DNA of 64,000 bases from Manduca sexta. Taxonomy: Eukaryota > Arthropoda > Insecta > Lepidoptera > Sphingidae. Shown here in pieces: positions 50,376-61,985 of the stretch; the stretch's first letter is position 1, and every line of letters begins with the position of its first letter. The stretch lies in the NCBI RefSeq assembly GCF_014839805.1, contig NC_051120.1:9672001-9736000 (forward strand), written 5' to 3'. Made by a program: the position numbers and the translations under genes. The notes beneath the pieces were generated by a model that made no database searches, was not told the DNA's origin, and was given only the letters and a program-made list of their open reading frames with translations.

Positions 50376-50800
50376 ATATACCGTCATCACTGTTTGGCAC
50401 AACTTGTACCCAAACACCGGACACTACTGGCTTCAATTCCGAGAACTTTTATAGGGCGGAATTATAAGCCTCCAAGGACAAATTTTAACTTTGACTGATA
50501 AGCATGATGTTTTTCTTGTTCGTTTACCTTCTACAGAGACAAGTACAGTAATTATTTAACTAGTTTATTAACCTCTAATAAAGACGTTTATAACCAGCTG
50601 TAAGGCAGATGCAATGAAGCTGTGGCATACTTTATGCCAACATCCTTATTATAAATGCGAAAAGGTGTTGCTTAATTCTTAGTAGGAGACCAAGTATGTG
50701 ACGTGGTTATTTATAGAGTTTTTGAGGGATATCACATGACAGTCTATTTCTTATGGCATGCTTAATCTTTTTGATACTTACAGCGTGAAAAGAAATTCAA

Positions 50801-51110
50801 AAGCGGCGAAAATCTAGTTGTTTTTGGAGCGGACTGCCAAGACAAATGTCCGCAGGTACAAAATATCTCTGACTATTCTAAAATCATGTGTATATTCTTT
50901 GTGAATTATCGCTTCCTTTAACAGGGAAAGAAAACATCGTGAGGAAACCAACAAACCTTAGAAGTTCTCTATAAAAGTTTTGAGGCTTCGTGACAAGTCT
51001 ACCAAACCGCACTAGGCCAGTGTGCTAGTCAGAGGACTAAACCCTCTCATTAGTAGAGGTGGCCTGTGCCCAACAGTGGGACAGTAAATAATACAGAGCT
51101 ATTATTATTA
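50801..51110 (+). repeat. SINE-A copy, full length but decayed
   Basis: The head AGCGGCGAAAATCTAGTTG and damaged box B (GGTACAAAATATC), then TTCTAAAATCATGTGTATAT, GAGGAAACCAACAAACC, TAGAGGTGGCCTGTGCCCAA, and an ATT tail. Confidence 0.75.
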
Positions 51111-51212
51111 TATTTTATTAAAAGAATTTCAAGCGACCTTAGCATTTATAAAAAACCTCAAATCTCCGCTTTTGATGGTGGTGCTCCAGAAATTTCCGGG
51201 GGTAGATAATTT

Positions 51213-51370
51213 TTTTATATCCACCATAGTAGCGGCCACCGTGCACAAGATATTAAAACCCAAAGTAGCCAACGTAAGATGCGTTCCGGGCTCAGCCTTT
51301 ATATATCCGGTTCGAACCGGCATAGTAATATCAACTGGTAAGTAGGCGCTAACCATCAGTAAAGTCACTT
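51213..51370 (-). repeat. Family D repeat, 3' part
   Basis: On minus: GATAAAGTGACTTTACTGAT (head-like), GATATTACTATGCCGGTTCG, CCCGGAACGCATCTTACGTT, GGTGGCCGCTACTATGGTGG, with the tail hairpin degraded to TATAAAAAAA. Confidence 0.6.
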
Positions 51371-52184
51371 TATCTGCTCGTATCAACTATAATTTGCAAC
51401 CTAAATACGATCCACTCTATAATGCGAATAATATAACAAAGCCCGTGTAAAATGTCAAACAAATATCCTCAATATATCATTTACAATAACTTCACGCCTG
51501 TCGCTTACTTCGTGTCCACAGACAAGGCTGCCCACTCAGTAGGTATATAGATTTTATTTCTAAATCGCTAGTCGACTGCATTTGCGCCCTAATTACACAC
51601 CGTGACGTTTTAAATTGAATCGTAAAGTGTTATGGAAACGAATGAAATTCAATTGGATTTCTTAATCGAATATTTCTAGGTAATTTACTTCGCATATTTA
51701 CTTTGATTGAAGGAAAATAGTTAGGCACGAAAATGGTTGAACAAATTCAAAACGCTTCTACATATCGATCGAAATATTATTTTTTCTGTATTCAAAATAA
51801 ATTAAATCCTTTGAAATTTATTTAGTAAAATAAAAAGATTGTTTATGCGGTTACAAAAGTCTATGGGCTAAGGGCGGACAAATGAGCTCCTTAAGAGTAA
51901 CAGTAATAGTAACGGACAAAAAGGTTAAAGTAGAATTGGAATGAATTTGTTTGGCTACTTTTGTGACTGACTGTACTTTAAATATCATGTTATGTGCATG
52001 TTCTTTTAAACTATTTCCAGAAATTAATGCCATGCCAAGCCACGGTTACCTAAATTCAATAACTTCAAGGAATTCTCATGTTAAAGTTTTTATTGACTGT
52101 CTTTCTTTTGATATTTTTCGATTGTTAAACAATATTGGATTTTAGCTACTATACAGATTTAACTGTTCATATAAGGTAATTGTT

Positions 52185-52385
52185 AGCCAAAACATGGGCA
52201 CCCATCTTCCACTGTATGTATACCATCCCATAATAGGGGGCGAGCCTATCACCATATCGGGCACAAATTATCGACCCCGGGCTGATACTGAGTCGAAAAA
52301 CCCAATATTACCGTACCTGACCCGGGATTCGAATCTCAGACCTCAGCACTGCACTCGTACCGAAATACAACCGAAACACTCACCA
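52185..52385 (-). repeat. SINE-B copy, near full
   Basis: On minus: AATACGGT-type head, GGTCTGAGATTCGAATCCCG (box B-like), TGGGTTTTTCGACTCAGTAT, CAGCCCGGGGTCGATAATTT, GGTGATAGGCTCGCCCCCTA, TGGGTGCCCATG. Confidence 0.8.
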
Positions 52386-53981
52386 TTCTTTTGTTTTTCA
52401 AAAACTTGTTTGGAGATCAGCAAACATATATTGCAAATCTAGGTATATATTAAGTCCAAAAAATCTCATGTATAGCCTGACCAGGAGAATAAAAATCCTG
52501 CCTTAGGCGCGCCGCTTTTGGTATTGCGTTTTAAAATTAACCTTAATATACAAGAAATTAGTTCCATATTTTCCTGATCAGGCAATAATTTCTGATACCC
52601 TCAATAAACTATGGGATTAAGTTCCTTCGAATTCGATGTTAAAAAAAAGAACACAAAACTATTTTGAATAAAATACAGAATATTAAAATAAAGTCATGCA
52701 ATAAAAGTAATATAAGAGAACAGTAAGGTCCGTTTCACATCCACAATATCATTCAAAGTCAAGTCAGCCATTCCCACACGGCCGCGGGTTTCTTAGAACT
52801 AACTTAAATGTAGCAATAATAAAAACATCAGTAAGTTTAAACGTGGAATTAGCATACTGTGTCTTTGATTTATTAACGCATAGAGATTTCTTTTTATTTT
52901 GCTGGTGTAAGGGATTATGAACTTACGGATAAGTACGGTGTAGTCTAAAATCAAGCAATGAGATTCTACGCGAATCAAAACTGGCCAGAATTATGCTAGA
53001 CTGAATGCAACTTTTTTATAGCATAAATTGAGTCATCCCTACTTGAAATTGGCATAATGTACAATTGCCATAGAAAAAAAAAAGTTGTGTCACTCGAATA
53101 GAGTAATCTCCACGACAATTTAACAAACGAAATATTAAATAATATCGCATGGATAAAAATGGAAGATAATAATGATTAAAGCTTTCAAAACGTCGGAAAT
53201 TAAATCGGACCAGTTACGCCAAAACTTACGACAAATAATCCAAAAATAAGTTATAAAAATTTAACAAAAAAAATTATCGCAAACCAATCGACACAATTTT
53301 TTATACATAAAAATCCAGCTGCAACAAATAACAATCCAAAAATATTGTTTAAAAGTAATTGGTACATAGCATAAAAAAACATAAAACCTATATACTGGTT
53401 ACCAATTTCGGAGTCGGTGCCTAATAAAAAAAAATACAATCGAATTGAGAACCTACTTTTTTTGAAGTCGGTTAAAAAGAAAAAATACTTTCAGAAGGTC
53501 AAAGCAAAATGTCACTTCATGTAAGATTTGTAATACATTCGAGCTGAGCATTTCATATTAAATATAAACAATGACTTCGACCTCCACCACTTTCAAAACT
53601 ACACAGAAAAGAACACAATGCAGGTTTAATATATACGTAAGATATACCAAATATTTCTCATCCAAGCAGTCGTGACCGCTTCGTACTCTATAAATAGCTT
53701 CAATTAGCCTTTATTAATAAAAAGGATCGTGATAAAAGAAACAAAACATGTACTTAACATACCAAAGGAAAAAACGAAGATCATTCTTGTAAATACAACT
53801 GCGCAAACCTCGCAAAATTATTGGAAATAAAGGTGTAAAAATATTCACAGTGCATATCACTCGGCTGGAACGCATATGCGCTCATATTCATGCACGATGC
53901 ATATGCGCATGCATGGGAATGCAGACACGTTTAAGAATGATCGGTATCATGTTTTGAGAAAAATATTGGCATTTGTTATGC
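52386..53981. other. AT-rich intergenic DNA without a recognised feature
   Basis: No gene, SINE head or terminal inverted repeat found by eye. The 62-codon hydrophobic ORF on minus at 53251-53439 is phenylalanine-rich because the strand is T-rich. Confidence 0.45.
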
Positions 53982-54205
53982 CTGCTTCGGTGGCGTAGTT
54001 GTATGTGACTGCATGCTGAGGTCTCCGGTTCGATCTCCTAATCGGGAAGTGATATTTTTCTACTCAGTATCAGTTCAGAATTTAGAATTTGTGCCGATAT
54101 GGCGATAGGTTTGCCACTATCCCATCATGGAACGGAATACACAGGGCGGAAAGTGGGTGCACCAGGTTAGCCTCTGCCTATCCCTTCGAAGATAAAAGGC
54201 GTATA
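53982..54205 (+). repeat. SINE-B copy, near full
   Basis: GCTTCGGTGGCGTAGTTGTA, GCTGAGGTCTCCGGTTCGAT, TTTTCTACTCAGTATCAGTT, TGCCGATATGGCGATAGGTT, AAAGTGGGTGCACCAGGTTA, CTATCCCTTCGAAGATAAAA. Confidence 0.8.
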
Positions 54206-54288
54206 AGTCTTAATTTTAGCTGTGTGAATGCAAATGTAGAAGTTTGTACAGGATGCAAGAGACGTTCTTTATATTACAAATGATGAGT

Positions 54289-54482
54289 TTTTTTATTGCT
54301 TTGAATGACACGACGAGCTTTCCGTTCGCCTGATGGTAAGCGATACGACCGCCCATAAATAGTAGAAACACCATCCAACACATTAAATTATAAAGTATTG
54401 TTTGGTATTCCAATGCGCTCGCATCATGTCCAGTAGTTACACTGGCTACAATGTCCTTCAAACCGGAACACAGCAGCGACAA
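54289..54482 (+). repeat. Family C repeat with internal deletion
   Basis: TTTTTATTGCTTTGAATGAC, GTTCGCCTGATGGTAAGCGA, CCAATGCGCTCGCATC then, after about 25 missing bases, ATGTCCAGTAGTTACACTGG and CAAACCGGAACACAGCAGCG. The tail hairpin is missing. Confidence 0.75.
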
Positions 54483-54904
54483 AAAGTTGAAAAGTTCGTG
54501 ATATCATTTGAACATACTTCCATTATAAATTCCTTCATCACTTAATTTCCCTGTATTTTACACAAACACCTTCATCTTACAACATTATCTTAATAAAACT
54601 GCTTTAATTTAACCGCTATGTCCTTTTATGACACACACACACATGTTAGGCTCATATTAACACGTTGCATACAACTTTGTATCGTGTGTTGAAGCTGTGT
54701 TCAAATGTCATCTTTAATAACAACAATGTAATACGAAGAAGTAATCTTGTTTGACGTTTTATAAAATCCGTAGGAACTGCTACTTTTTGTTCATTTGCTC
54801 GCGTTTTCTCAGAACTATTGACTTCTTATTTTTTTTGTTTCCGACTCCGCCGTCAACACCGGCTGGAACCTGTGAATGGGATATTAGAATCCGCTGGTTT
54901 AGCT

Positions 54905-55005
54905 AATGCAAGGCCCGGGAGGAAAGTTGGAAGGGGATAACTGGGAAGGATAAGGAAATCTCTTAGGGTGGAGGGGAGAAGGCTAGGAAATGTAGCCCTT
55001 GTAAG
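54905..55005 (+). repeat. Older repeat unit A, left part, split by the LINE
   Basis: GGAGGAAAGTTGGAAGGGGA, GGGAAGGATAAGGAAATCTC, TTAGGGTGGAGGGGAGAAGG and CCCTTGTAAG align with 58177-58285 (GGAAATTTGGAAAGGGATAG, GGATAAGGAAACCTCTTAAG, CTTTATAAG). Its right part resumes at 58132, on the other side of the LINE. Confidence 0.6.
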
Positions 55006-55325
55006 TTTATTTATTTATTTATTTATTTATTGCACTTAATATACAAATGTATACAGGCGGGCTTAATGCCATAGGCATTCTCTACCAGCCAACCTTAGGG
55101 TGGTGCAGAGATAATCATGGTAGGTGCATCACGGCAATATGACACTGAGAAAGAAGAAAAATATACAAAATACCTATAATAACTATAAATACAATATAAG
55201 TAACATTATAAGTATCAGAATACATAAAATACATATTATAATTACATAAACATATACATATAAATATACATATATACATAAGAATATAATGCAATATTAT
55301 AAGATAAGGTGGTGACTATTCCGCT

Positions 55326-56030
55326 TCATTTAGCAGTAACTGTCGAACTCTCCTTTTGAAGGCAAAACCGAGTGGTCAACGATCTGATTTCGGTTGGGAG
55401 TGAATTCCATAGAAGAATGGATTGGACAGCGAAAGAACAGTGAATAAAGTCAGAACTATGAGGTGGGCATTTAAGGAGAAGATTGCTAGCTGAGCGAAGG
55501 TTCCTATTGTGACTATTACAGAGGAATTGGAAATTTGAAGATAAGTAAGTAGGAGGAGTAAGAAAAGAGAATAAAGTCGTTAGTGCTCGCAACGAACGCC
55601 GTTGACGTATAGGCAGCCATTTAAGTTGTAGACGATAGGAAGAAATGTGGTCATATTTACGGAGGTTAAACACAAATCGAATGCAGTTATTTAGAAGTCG
55701 GTCTAGTTTGTTGAGTAAGTCTGCATTCAGATCAAAATAGCACAAATCACCATAGTCGATTATAGGAAGGATTAAGGTTTGCACCAGCAGAGTCTTGGTC
55801 TTGGGCGGGAGAAAGTTCTTCAGACGGTAAAGAGCACGAAGGGTACCGGTGACTCTCTGACAGACAGACGTTACCTGGGGCCTCCAGCTCAGAGTAGAGT
55901 CGATATGCAGACCGAGGTCCCGAACACTAGAGCTCCAAGGAATGATTGTGTCATTAAATCTAACGGGTGGAATGATCGTATTATCCACCTTGCTGATCAT
56001 CCTGAACTGCCTACAATAATGGCCTGACAT
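55326..56030 (-). pseudogene. LINE ORF2 C-terminal region
   Basis: About 230 codons that follow the RT palm in another frame: SSSVRDLGLHIDSTLSWRPQ, TLILPIIDYGDLCY, RLQLKWLPIRQRRSLRALTT and LWNSLPTEIRSL are the expected order of RT thumb and C-terminal motifs in this class of LINE. The start is a frame change near 56010, not a gene start. It ends at its own stop (55328-55326), about 300 bp from the TAAA tail. Confidence 0.82.
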
Positions 56031-56783
56031 TTCACAGGGTTCACGGATAAACCGAAATTGTCGGACCAGGATTTTATCTTAACTAAGTCCCTGTTCACCC
56101 TGTCAACGGCCGCAGACACGCTATCGACTCCATCCTGAGAATATAATTGCAAGTCATCGGCATACAGATGGTACGCACACTGAAGTTCTTGAGTTAAAAG
56201 ATTGATAAATAATGAAAACAACAATGGGGAGAGTATGCCGCCTTGAGGAACTCCAGAGTTTATATGGCACCAACTGGACGAGGAATCGCCAAGTCGCACC
56301 AACTGCTGGCGTCTCTGAAGATAAGACGAGAACCAATCCAGAGCCGAAGGAGAGATCAAGAGGTGGGAGAGGATGGCTAGAAGGATGTCGTGGCTGACAG
56401 TACCAAAGGCGTTCGAGAAGTCAACCAAGGCCAATACAGTGACCTTGGTGTCCTCCATGCCCGCCCCTAATATCGCCAGTCACTTTGAGTAGCGCAGTTG
56501 TAGTGCTGTGACCATGTCTGAAACCGGATTGCAGTGGGCACAACAGGTTGTTGAGGTGCACAAACTCAGACAATTGTTTATGTGCACAAGCCTCAAGCAC
56601 TTTGGAGAGGAAAGGAAGAATGGATATAGGACGGAAATCTTTCGCATGGGAAGGGTTAGAAATTTTCGGAAGAGGAATCACAATGGCTTTCCGCCACAGA
56701 GATGGGAATATGCCAGAGGAAAGGGAGCCATTAATGATGTCCGAAATGGCTGGGAGTAGGTGATCCAGGATAGGGATTATCAT
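55997..56783 (-). pseudogene. LINE reverse transcriptase core, frameshifted
   Basis: Two overlapping frames hold the RT. 56783-56421 has fingers motifs (AIVIPLPKISNPSHAKDFRP, LQSGFRHGHSTTTALL). 56458-55997 has palm motifs (ALVDFSNAFGTVSHDIL, SGVPQGGILSPLLFSLFIN, YHLYADDLQLYSQ). The switch at about 56450 is a frameshift; a TAA lies just 5' of the first piece. The YADD box is intact but the protein is not. Confidence 0.85.
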
Positions 56784-57204
56784 ACGACGACTGATGTTAT
56801 CGCAGCCAGTCGCATTGGATTAAATGGAAAGGATTACCTTTTTGATGTCGCCCATCGAAACTGGGGAAAACTGAAAATGGTTGATATTAGGCCTAGGGAG
56901 ACCGTCTAAGAAACCAATGGTGCGACGTATAGTTTGGTGATCAGTCAGGATAGATGAAGAGAAATGACGATTAATATCATCCAAACCAATAGTCACCCCA
57001 CAGGGATCTAAATTTTTATCCTTGCCAATACCTAGAGTCCCAAGGAATCTCCAGATACTGGCCGTAGTAGATAGTGATATATTGCTGAGAATATGACGGC
57101 GTTTAGCATTACGCACCAGCTGATTGCACCGATTTCTTGCAACTTTGAAAAGGCACCAGTTTTCCTCCGAACGATTTCTCCTGTACCGATGAAAGGCCCG
57201 ATCC

Positions 57205-58137
57205 CTACGTCTCATCGCCATTCGAACCCCCTCGAGTCAACCAAGGTGCAGGGGGACGCTTAAGTTTAATTTTGCGAACAGGGGCATGAATATCGAAGAG
57301 AGCAGTGTCAGAGCGATTGAAAATGTCGACTTTATCATTTATAGATGGAGCTGCAATCAAATCATCCCACCTACAATTGGCAGCATCTCTGTCAAGCTTC
57401 TCCGAATCAATGCGACCAAAACTACGCAAGTACAGCACCTTAGGAGGAAATTTAGGTGATTTTAGTATGTAGGAAATATAGATGAGGTCGTGGTGAGAGA
57501 AGCCAGGAGCCGGAATTTGACCATGTGAGGAAACGAGGGAAGGAGCGGAGGTGAGGATAATATCGAGCCAAGTATCATGTCCGTCCATATTGTGATGGGT
57601 AGCTTGCATTGGCAGGACATGTAACTTAACCGATTCAAGGATGTTCAGGAGTTTACGAGACCGAGAGGAGTGTTGAGCAAGGAGATCAGTATTTAAATCA
57701 CCCATGATGATGTGATGAGCATATTCAGATCCTATAGATTCCAGAACTGATTCCAGACTGGAGAAGTAGTCAAGAGATGGGGGACAATAAACAACACCAA
57801 GTAAGGTTTTCACTCCCTTGACCCAAACCTCAAGGAAAAGAAATTCCGCATGGGCAGAACAAAATGCAGAGGAAGAGATAACGACTTTATATTTAAAATC
57901 ACTACGTAGATAAATAGCAACCCCGCCACCCCTCCTGTCGAGTCGATCATTTCTAATCAGAACGAAACCAGGGAGCGGGTAAAGGGTTGAAGGAAAATGA
58001 GGCTTGAGCCAGCTTTCCGAAATCAGAACGGCGTGAACGTTGGCGCTTGTAAAAGTTTCTGATAAATCGCTGTAGTGGCTCGGTACACTTTGCGCATTTA
58101 TGTGACACACATTTAAGTTGTGAGAAGTAAGTCTCAA
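57205..58137 (-). pseudogene. LINE endonuclease domain, open but truncated
   Basis: The longest open stretch in the window, about 310 codons, encodes an exonuclease/endonuclease/phosphatase fold with its active-site Asn, Glu, Asp and terminal SHHD motifs present. The first residues (MRLT) come from flanking repeat sequence, not from the LINE, so the apparent ATG is not a real start. The domain loses its downstream partner through a frameshift at about 57215. Confidence 0.85.
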
Positions 58138-58325
58138 TGGGAATTGGCAACCATGACCATGATGCAGGGGCCTACAGGAAATTTGGAAAGGGATAGCTGG
58201 AAAGGAAGTGCGGGGGAAGGATAAGGAAACCTCTTAAGGTGAAAAGAGAGCAGAAGGCCAAAAAATTTTCGAGAGACTTTATAAGCCTCAATGTGAATTG
58301 GCAACCATGAGGTATACACACTTAA
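58132..58325. repeat. Older repeat: rest of unit A plus unit B
   Basis: TCTCAATGGGAATTGGCAAC at 58132 continues unit A after the LINE. Unit B follows (58171-58325) with GGAAATTTGGAAAGGGATAG, CTTTATAAGCCTCAATGTGA and ATTGGCAACCATGAGG. The two units form a tandem repeat of about 150 bp. Class unknown. Confidence 0.6.
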
Positions 58326-58689
58326 CCGTGTGTATAGCCACAACAAATATCCCCGTGCATGGGCATGCATTCAATGAAAACCAAGCGCAGATTTCGACAA
58401 ACTGACAAACTTTATTCATATAACTACTGCAGATTAAAGAGTTAAAGACACCCTCTTCGGGCATCTGGTGTTGCGAACTTTCATTTACAAATAGCTTGAT
58501 GCTTACCAGCTGTTGTTAATCTCGTAATAAGTTTAGTAACGGTAACGTATTCAGTAACTCGGGAATAAAATAACGAAAAAATCCAATAACTAGTTTTATT
58601 TCGATTTAGTAACGGTAGATTAATTTAATCCTGATTAATTTCATAATATTTTTATGATAATAAATAAATGTTTTTTTATACGTGCGCTG

Positions 58690-58790
58690 CAAAGTGCACC
58701 TTAAGGTAAGTGGAGTGGGGTCCAATAGAATGTCGACTGACGAGAGATGATTACCCCTTAACAGTCCCAAATTATGCGAACCTGTTGAAA
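58690..58790 (+). repeat. Family D repeat, 5' half
   Basis: GCAAAGTGCACCTTAAGGTA, AGTGGAGTGGGGTCCAATAG, AATGTCGACTGACGAGAGAT and CCCCTTAACAGTCCCAAATT. It abuts a family C repeat in the opposite orientation. Confidence 0.7.
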
Positions 58791-58792
58791 AT

Positions 58793-59080
58793 GTCTCTCA
58801 TATGTGAGAGTTCACCTTCTACCACCGCAATATCTTTTTCTGCCACCAAGCAGCAGTGTGTAGTCACTGTTGTGCTCCGGTTAGAAGGACATTGTAGCCA
58901 GTGTAACTACTGGACATAATGAGACTTAACATGTCATGTCTCAGGATGGCGAGCGCAGTGGAATACCAAACAATACTTTGTTATTCAAGGTGTTGGATGG
59001 TGTTTCTGCTGTTTATGGGCGGCTGTGTCGCTTATCATCAGGCGATCGGCAAGTTCATCTCGTCATTCAAAACAATAAAA
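58793..59080 (-). repeat. Family C repeat, near full
   Basis: On minus it has the head GACGAGATGAACTTGCCGAT, CGCCTGATGATAAGCG, CCATCCAACACCTTGAATAA, GCGCTCGCCATCCTGAGACA and TTACACTGGCTACAATGTCC. It stops right after the tail hairpin CTCTCACATATGAGAG. The ORFs through 58710-59208 are its shadows. Confidence 0.78.
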
Positions 59081-60714
59081 ATGTTCAAAAGGAATCAAAT
59101 ACCATACAAAATTATCTAAAACCCGATATGAATTTTATGACTACGAAGTCAGTTTTCCAGTATATTTCATTCAGTCGAGAGCATACAAGGAACTATCGTG
59201 CTATCTAAAATCAAGCGAAACATCGGTATACCTAAAATGGCGCTACACTACGACTTAATACGAAATAGATATAGAACTCTATAATTGACGTAATAAGCGT
59301 TAATATGGGATTAGATTCCTTTATGAAGTTGTTTATTTGATGCCTGCCTTTCTAGATTGTATAAAAACTTGGTAATAATAGCTAGGTATGTTTAATAATG
59401 AAGGAAAGTACTAAGCGATGAGATCTATAATATTTTGATACCTGCCTATCTAACTTATAAACTTGGTATAACAATTTTTATTGGTGATGAAATGCACTAA
59501 GTGATGAGATGTATAATGACTATTAAGTAGGGGTATTATAACCTAAGTATAAAAATAAAATCCTTGCCATTTTGTGGTGCAATTTGGAATTAAATTCTTA
59601 TATTAAGTTTAAGGTCAGGCTTCAACGCATATTATATCTAAGTATTGAAAACATCTAATAGCATTAACATGACAAAATATGACGGTTTTATGCAACTATA
59701 TGACTGGACAAGCAAGCTACTCGCTTGATGGTATGTCTCCTAATTGTCCATAAACAACATAACTTCCAGTTTTAAAGTATAAATCTCTAAGACACTCAAC
59801 TCATCACTCCAAAACTAGGTTTTATTTTGTCTAAAAATGACCAGTATTTACTCTGGTCATTAACATCAAACTGGAATACACCAATGTCGGCACATTGCAG
59901 CTTAACGGTAGGAATAGACAAAACGATTTTATCTTTATAAAAATTAGAGACTTAGTAAACAATTCCAATAGGTAATAAGTATAGACAGTAATAATATAGA
60001 ATGATCTTACATTCATGCAATACGTGACGTCGACGCAAATGCTTTCAAACAAAACACAAACCCTCTGGCGAATTCAATGCAAACCATGTATTTAATACCA
60101 ATATTTTAATTCAACATAATTTAATTCCATACTTTTAATAAATTGCATCCATTCTGCCTCGCAGCAGCGACTTATTCACAAAACAGCGCTCCAGTTCACG
60201 TTCTTCCCGCGGCGAAAATGCAATAAGATGTATGTATTTTTTTAATATCCATACAGTTTCATAGTTGCCAGGAGCAAGTAGGTCGTAAAGGGCGCCATCT
60301 TAATGTTCCCTTATTACTATCTTTAGTTTCTCTCATATGTTATGGTTTCTCGCTCGCACGCACTGATAAATGTATACTCCATCTCTTTCTATAATTTCCT
60401 TGGTAGATTTTTTAGTAATATTGCAAGAATAATTTCTACTACAATGAAATATTTGAGGGCGTGTGTGTTATTAAGAGCACTTTTGCGGTAAATGGAATTC
60501 GTGCAATTCTTTGTCTTTTTACACATTTAGGTAATCATTTTTATAGTAATATTGACGTGCGATTAATCATATATCGCAGGATATACAAATTTCTGAAATA
60601 ATTCACGTAGTGGTCGTTCCAAATCGTTGGTAAAGACGGCTAATATAAAAACTTTTTCAAAATCTTCAAGTGTTTTCCTTTAAAAAGCCAATGATTTTAA
60701 TCGTTCCTAGCCCA
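59081..60714. other. AT-rich intergenic DNA without a recognised feature
   Basis: No gene recognised. GACAAGCAAGCTACTCGCTTGATGGTATG at 59705-59733 echoes the CCTGATGGTA head of families C and D but nothing follows it. Confidence 0.4.
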
Positions 60715-60965
60715 ATTTCGGCCACGGCGGCCAATATCAATGGAGATCAGCCACGTAGGAGATATTAATACAAGTGTGTGCGCAATACACAGGTGCATTG
60801 TGTTCCTTCACTCTCATAGTTCGCTGAGACAGCAATCCGACATGACCGGAGAGAGATCAGGCGCAGGACCAACAGCTTTACGCGCTTTCCGAGGCACGGG
60901 GGTATCACACCGCTAACTTCCTGACTCCGAGCTGCGACCAAGTAAATTTTAAGACGGGGAAAACC
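60715..60965 (+). repeat. Family H repeat, copy 2 (longer)
   Basis: GGCCACGGCGGCCAATATCA, GATCAGCCACGTAGGAGATA and GTGTGCGCAATACACAGGTG extend 5' of the part shared with 45130-45305 (TCACTCTCATAGTTCGCTGA, GAGATCAGGCGCAGGACCAA, TTCCTGACTCCGAGCTGCGA). No ORF of note. Confidence 0.7.
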
Positions 60966-61261
60966 ATTCTATAGTCATGAACGTCCATATAAACTATTTG
61001 TTCAAAATCTGAACTAAAATGGTAACCAAGACGTCACTGTAATAACCTATTTATTCACTCGAACAACAAATAATTGTACTTTTTTGACTAATATTTTTTA
61101 TTCACATCCAAGTTTACACTTAGACTAGAATTCTTATATCATGAGGGCCACTTCGTACATAACCACACGCTGTTAATGTTGAAATCATTCTATAGTCAGG
61201 TGTACGGATTGCAGTACAGTTGAGTCGAACTTAATGAGAGTACGAAACGCTAGATCTAGTA

Positions 61262-61395
61262 CGTAGTACATATATATCGATGACAAAAACTCAGTCTCGA
61301 TCATTTTTAGCCCAAGCCGGGATTCGAACCCATGACCTCAGCGTAATAGTCATACTTGTACCTCTTACGCATTACAACTACGCCACCGAACCAGT
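61262..61395 (-). repeat. SINE-B head and start of body
   Basis: On minus: CTGGTTCGGTGGCGTAGTTG, box B-like ATGGGTTCGAATCCCGGCT, then AAAAATGATCGAGACTGAGT. The 3' body is missing. Confidence 0.75.
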
Positions 61396-61914
61396 CACAT
61401 TTATAAAAAACATCCAACTCCTTATAAATGATATTTAACTCATAAGTCTACATAACATTTATAATATAAGTCATAACTCAATAGCAATAAGAGCTATCGT
61501 TATATTAATCAAAACGATTACCCTTTGTGTTTGGGAATGTTTTAATTAATTCCTTATACAAGGAAGTAATTAAATAATTACATTGTCATCCGTCGCTGGG
61601 CGGTTGTATTCCCAAAATGGTAGCGGCGGGACCGTTGTAACATTAGCTAGTAAATTTACAAGGAACACTGGCACTGGGACGGATTTAGAGGTCCTTGGGG
61701 GGTCAAATTATCTTTATAGGCACAATTATTAATAGGCACTGTATTTATTAATATACTTACTAGATTTCTGGAAGAACGGGCGCAATGTTTCCCAAAAATT
61801 TTTAGGACTTGAATTGATTTGTTTGGAACATTTGTGAAATTACTAAATAACAATTTAAAATATTTTTGGCTATAATATATGCTATACCGCAATTAAAGAA
61901 CTATATAAGTATAA

Positions 61915-61985
61915 ATAATAATAATATTAGCCCTGTATTATACTGTCCCACAGCTGGGAACGGGCCTCCTCTACTACTGAGTTGG
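61915..61985 (-). repeat. SINE-A 3' end fragment
   Basis: AATAATAATATTAGCCCTGT, CTGTCCCACAGCTGGGAACG and GGCCTCCTCTACTACTGAG match the last 70 bp of SINE-A in reverse. Confidence 0.7.

Larger units (their letters stand above)
55006..58126 (-). mobile_element. 5'-truncated CR1/Jockey-type LINE, broken ORF2
   Basis: Read on minus, the copy starts within ORF2 at the APE-type endonuclease (57205-58126: HINAQSV, ISESWL, MGDLNTDL, SHHDLIYI, the usual catalytic motifs). A frameshift near 57215 leads to a linker (56820-57221). A TAA at 56821-56819 and a frameshift near 56450 break the reverse transcriptase, which still shows FRPISILPFLSKVLE, GVPQGGILSPLLFSLFIN and the active-site box YADD (56458-55997). 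A further frameshift near 56010 precedes the thumb region (56030-55326). The 3' UTR ends in (TAAA)n at 55006-55030. ORF1 is absent. The 5-mer GTAAG flanks both ends (55001-55005, 58127-58131) as a probable target duplication. The clade is inferred from motif style. Confidence 0.85.

Noticed and set aside
54905..58325. A head-to-tail tandem of two LINE copies
   Set aside because: The flanking similarity is better explained by insertion into one unit of a tandem repeat, since the right part of unit A resumes after the LINE and GTAAG is duplicated.
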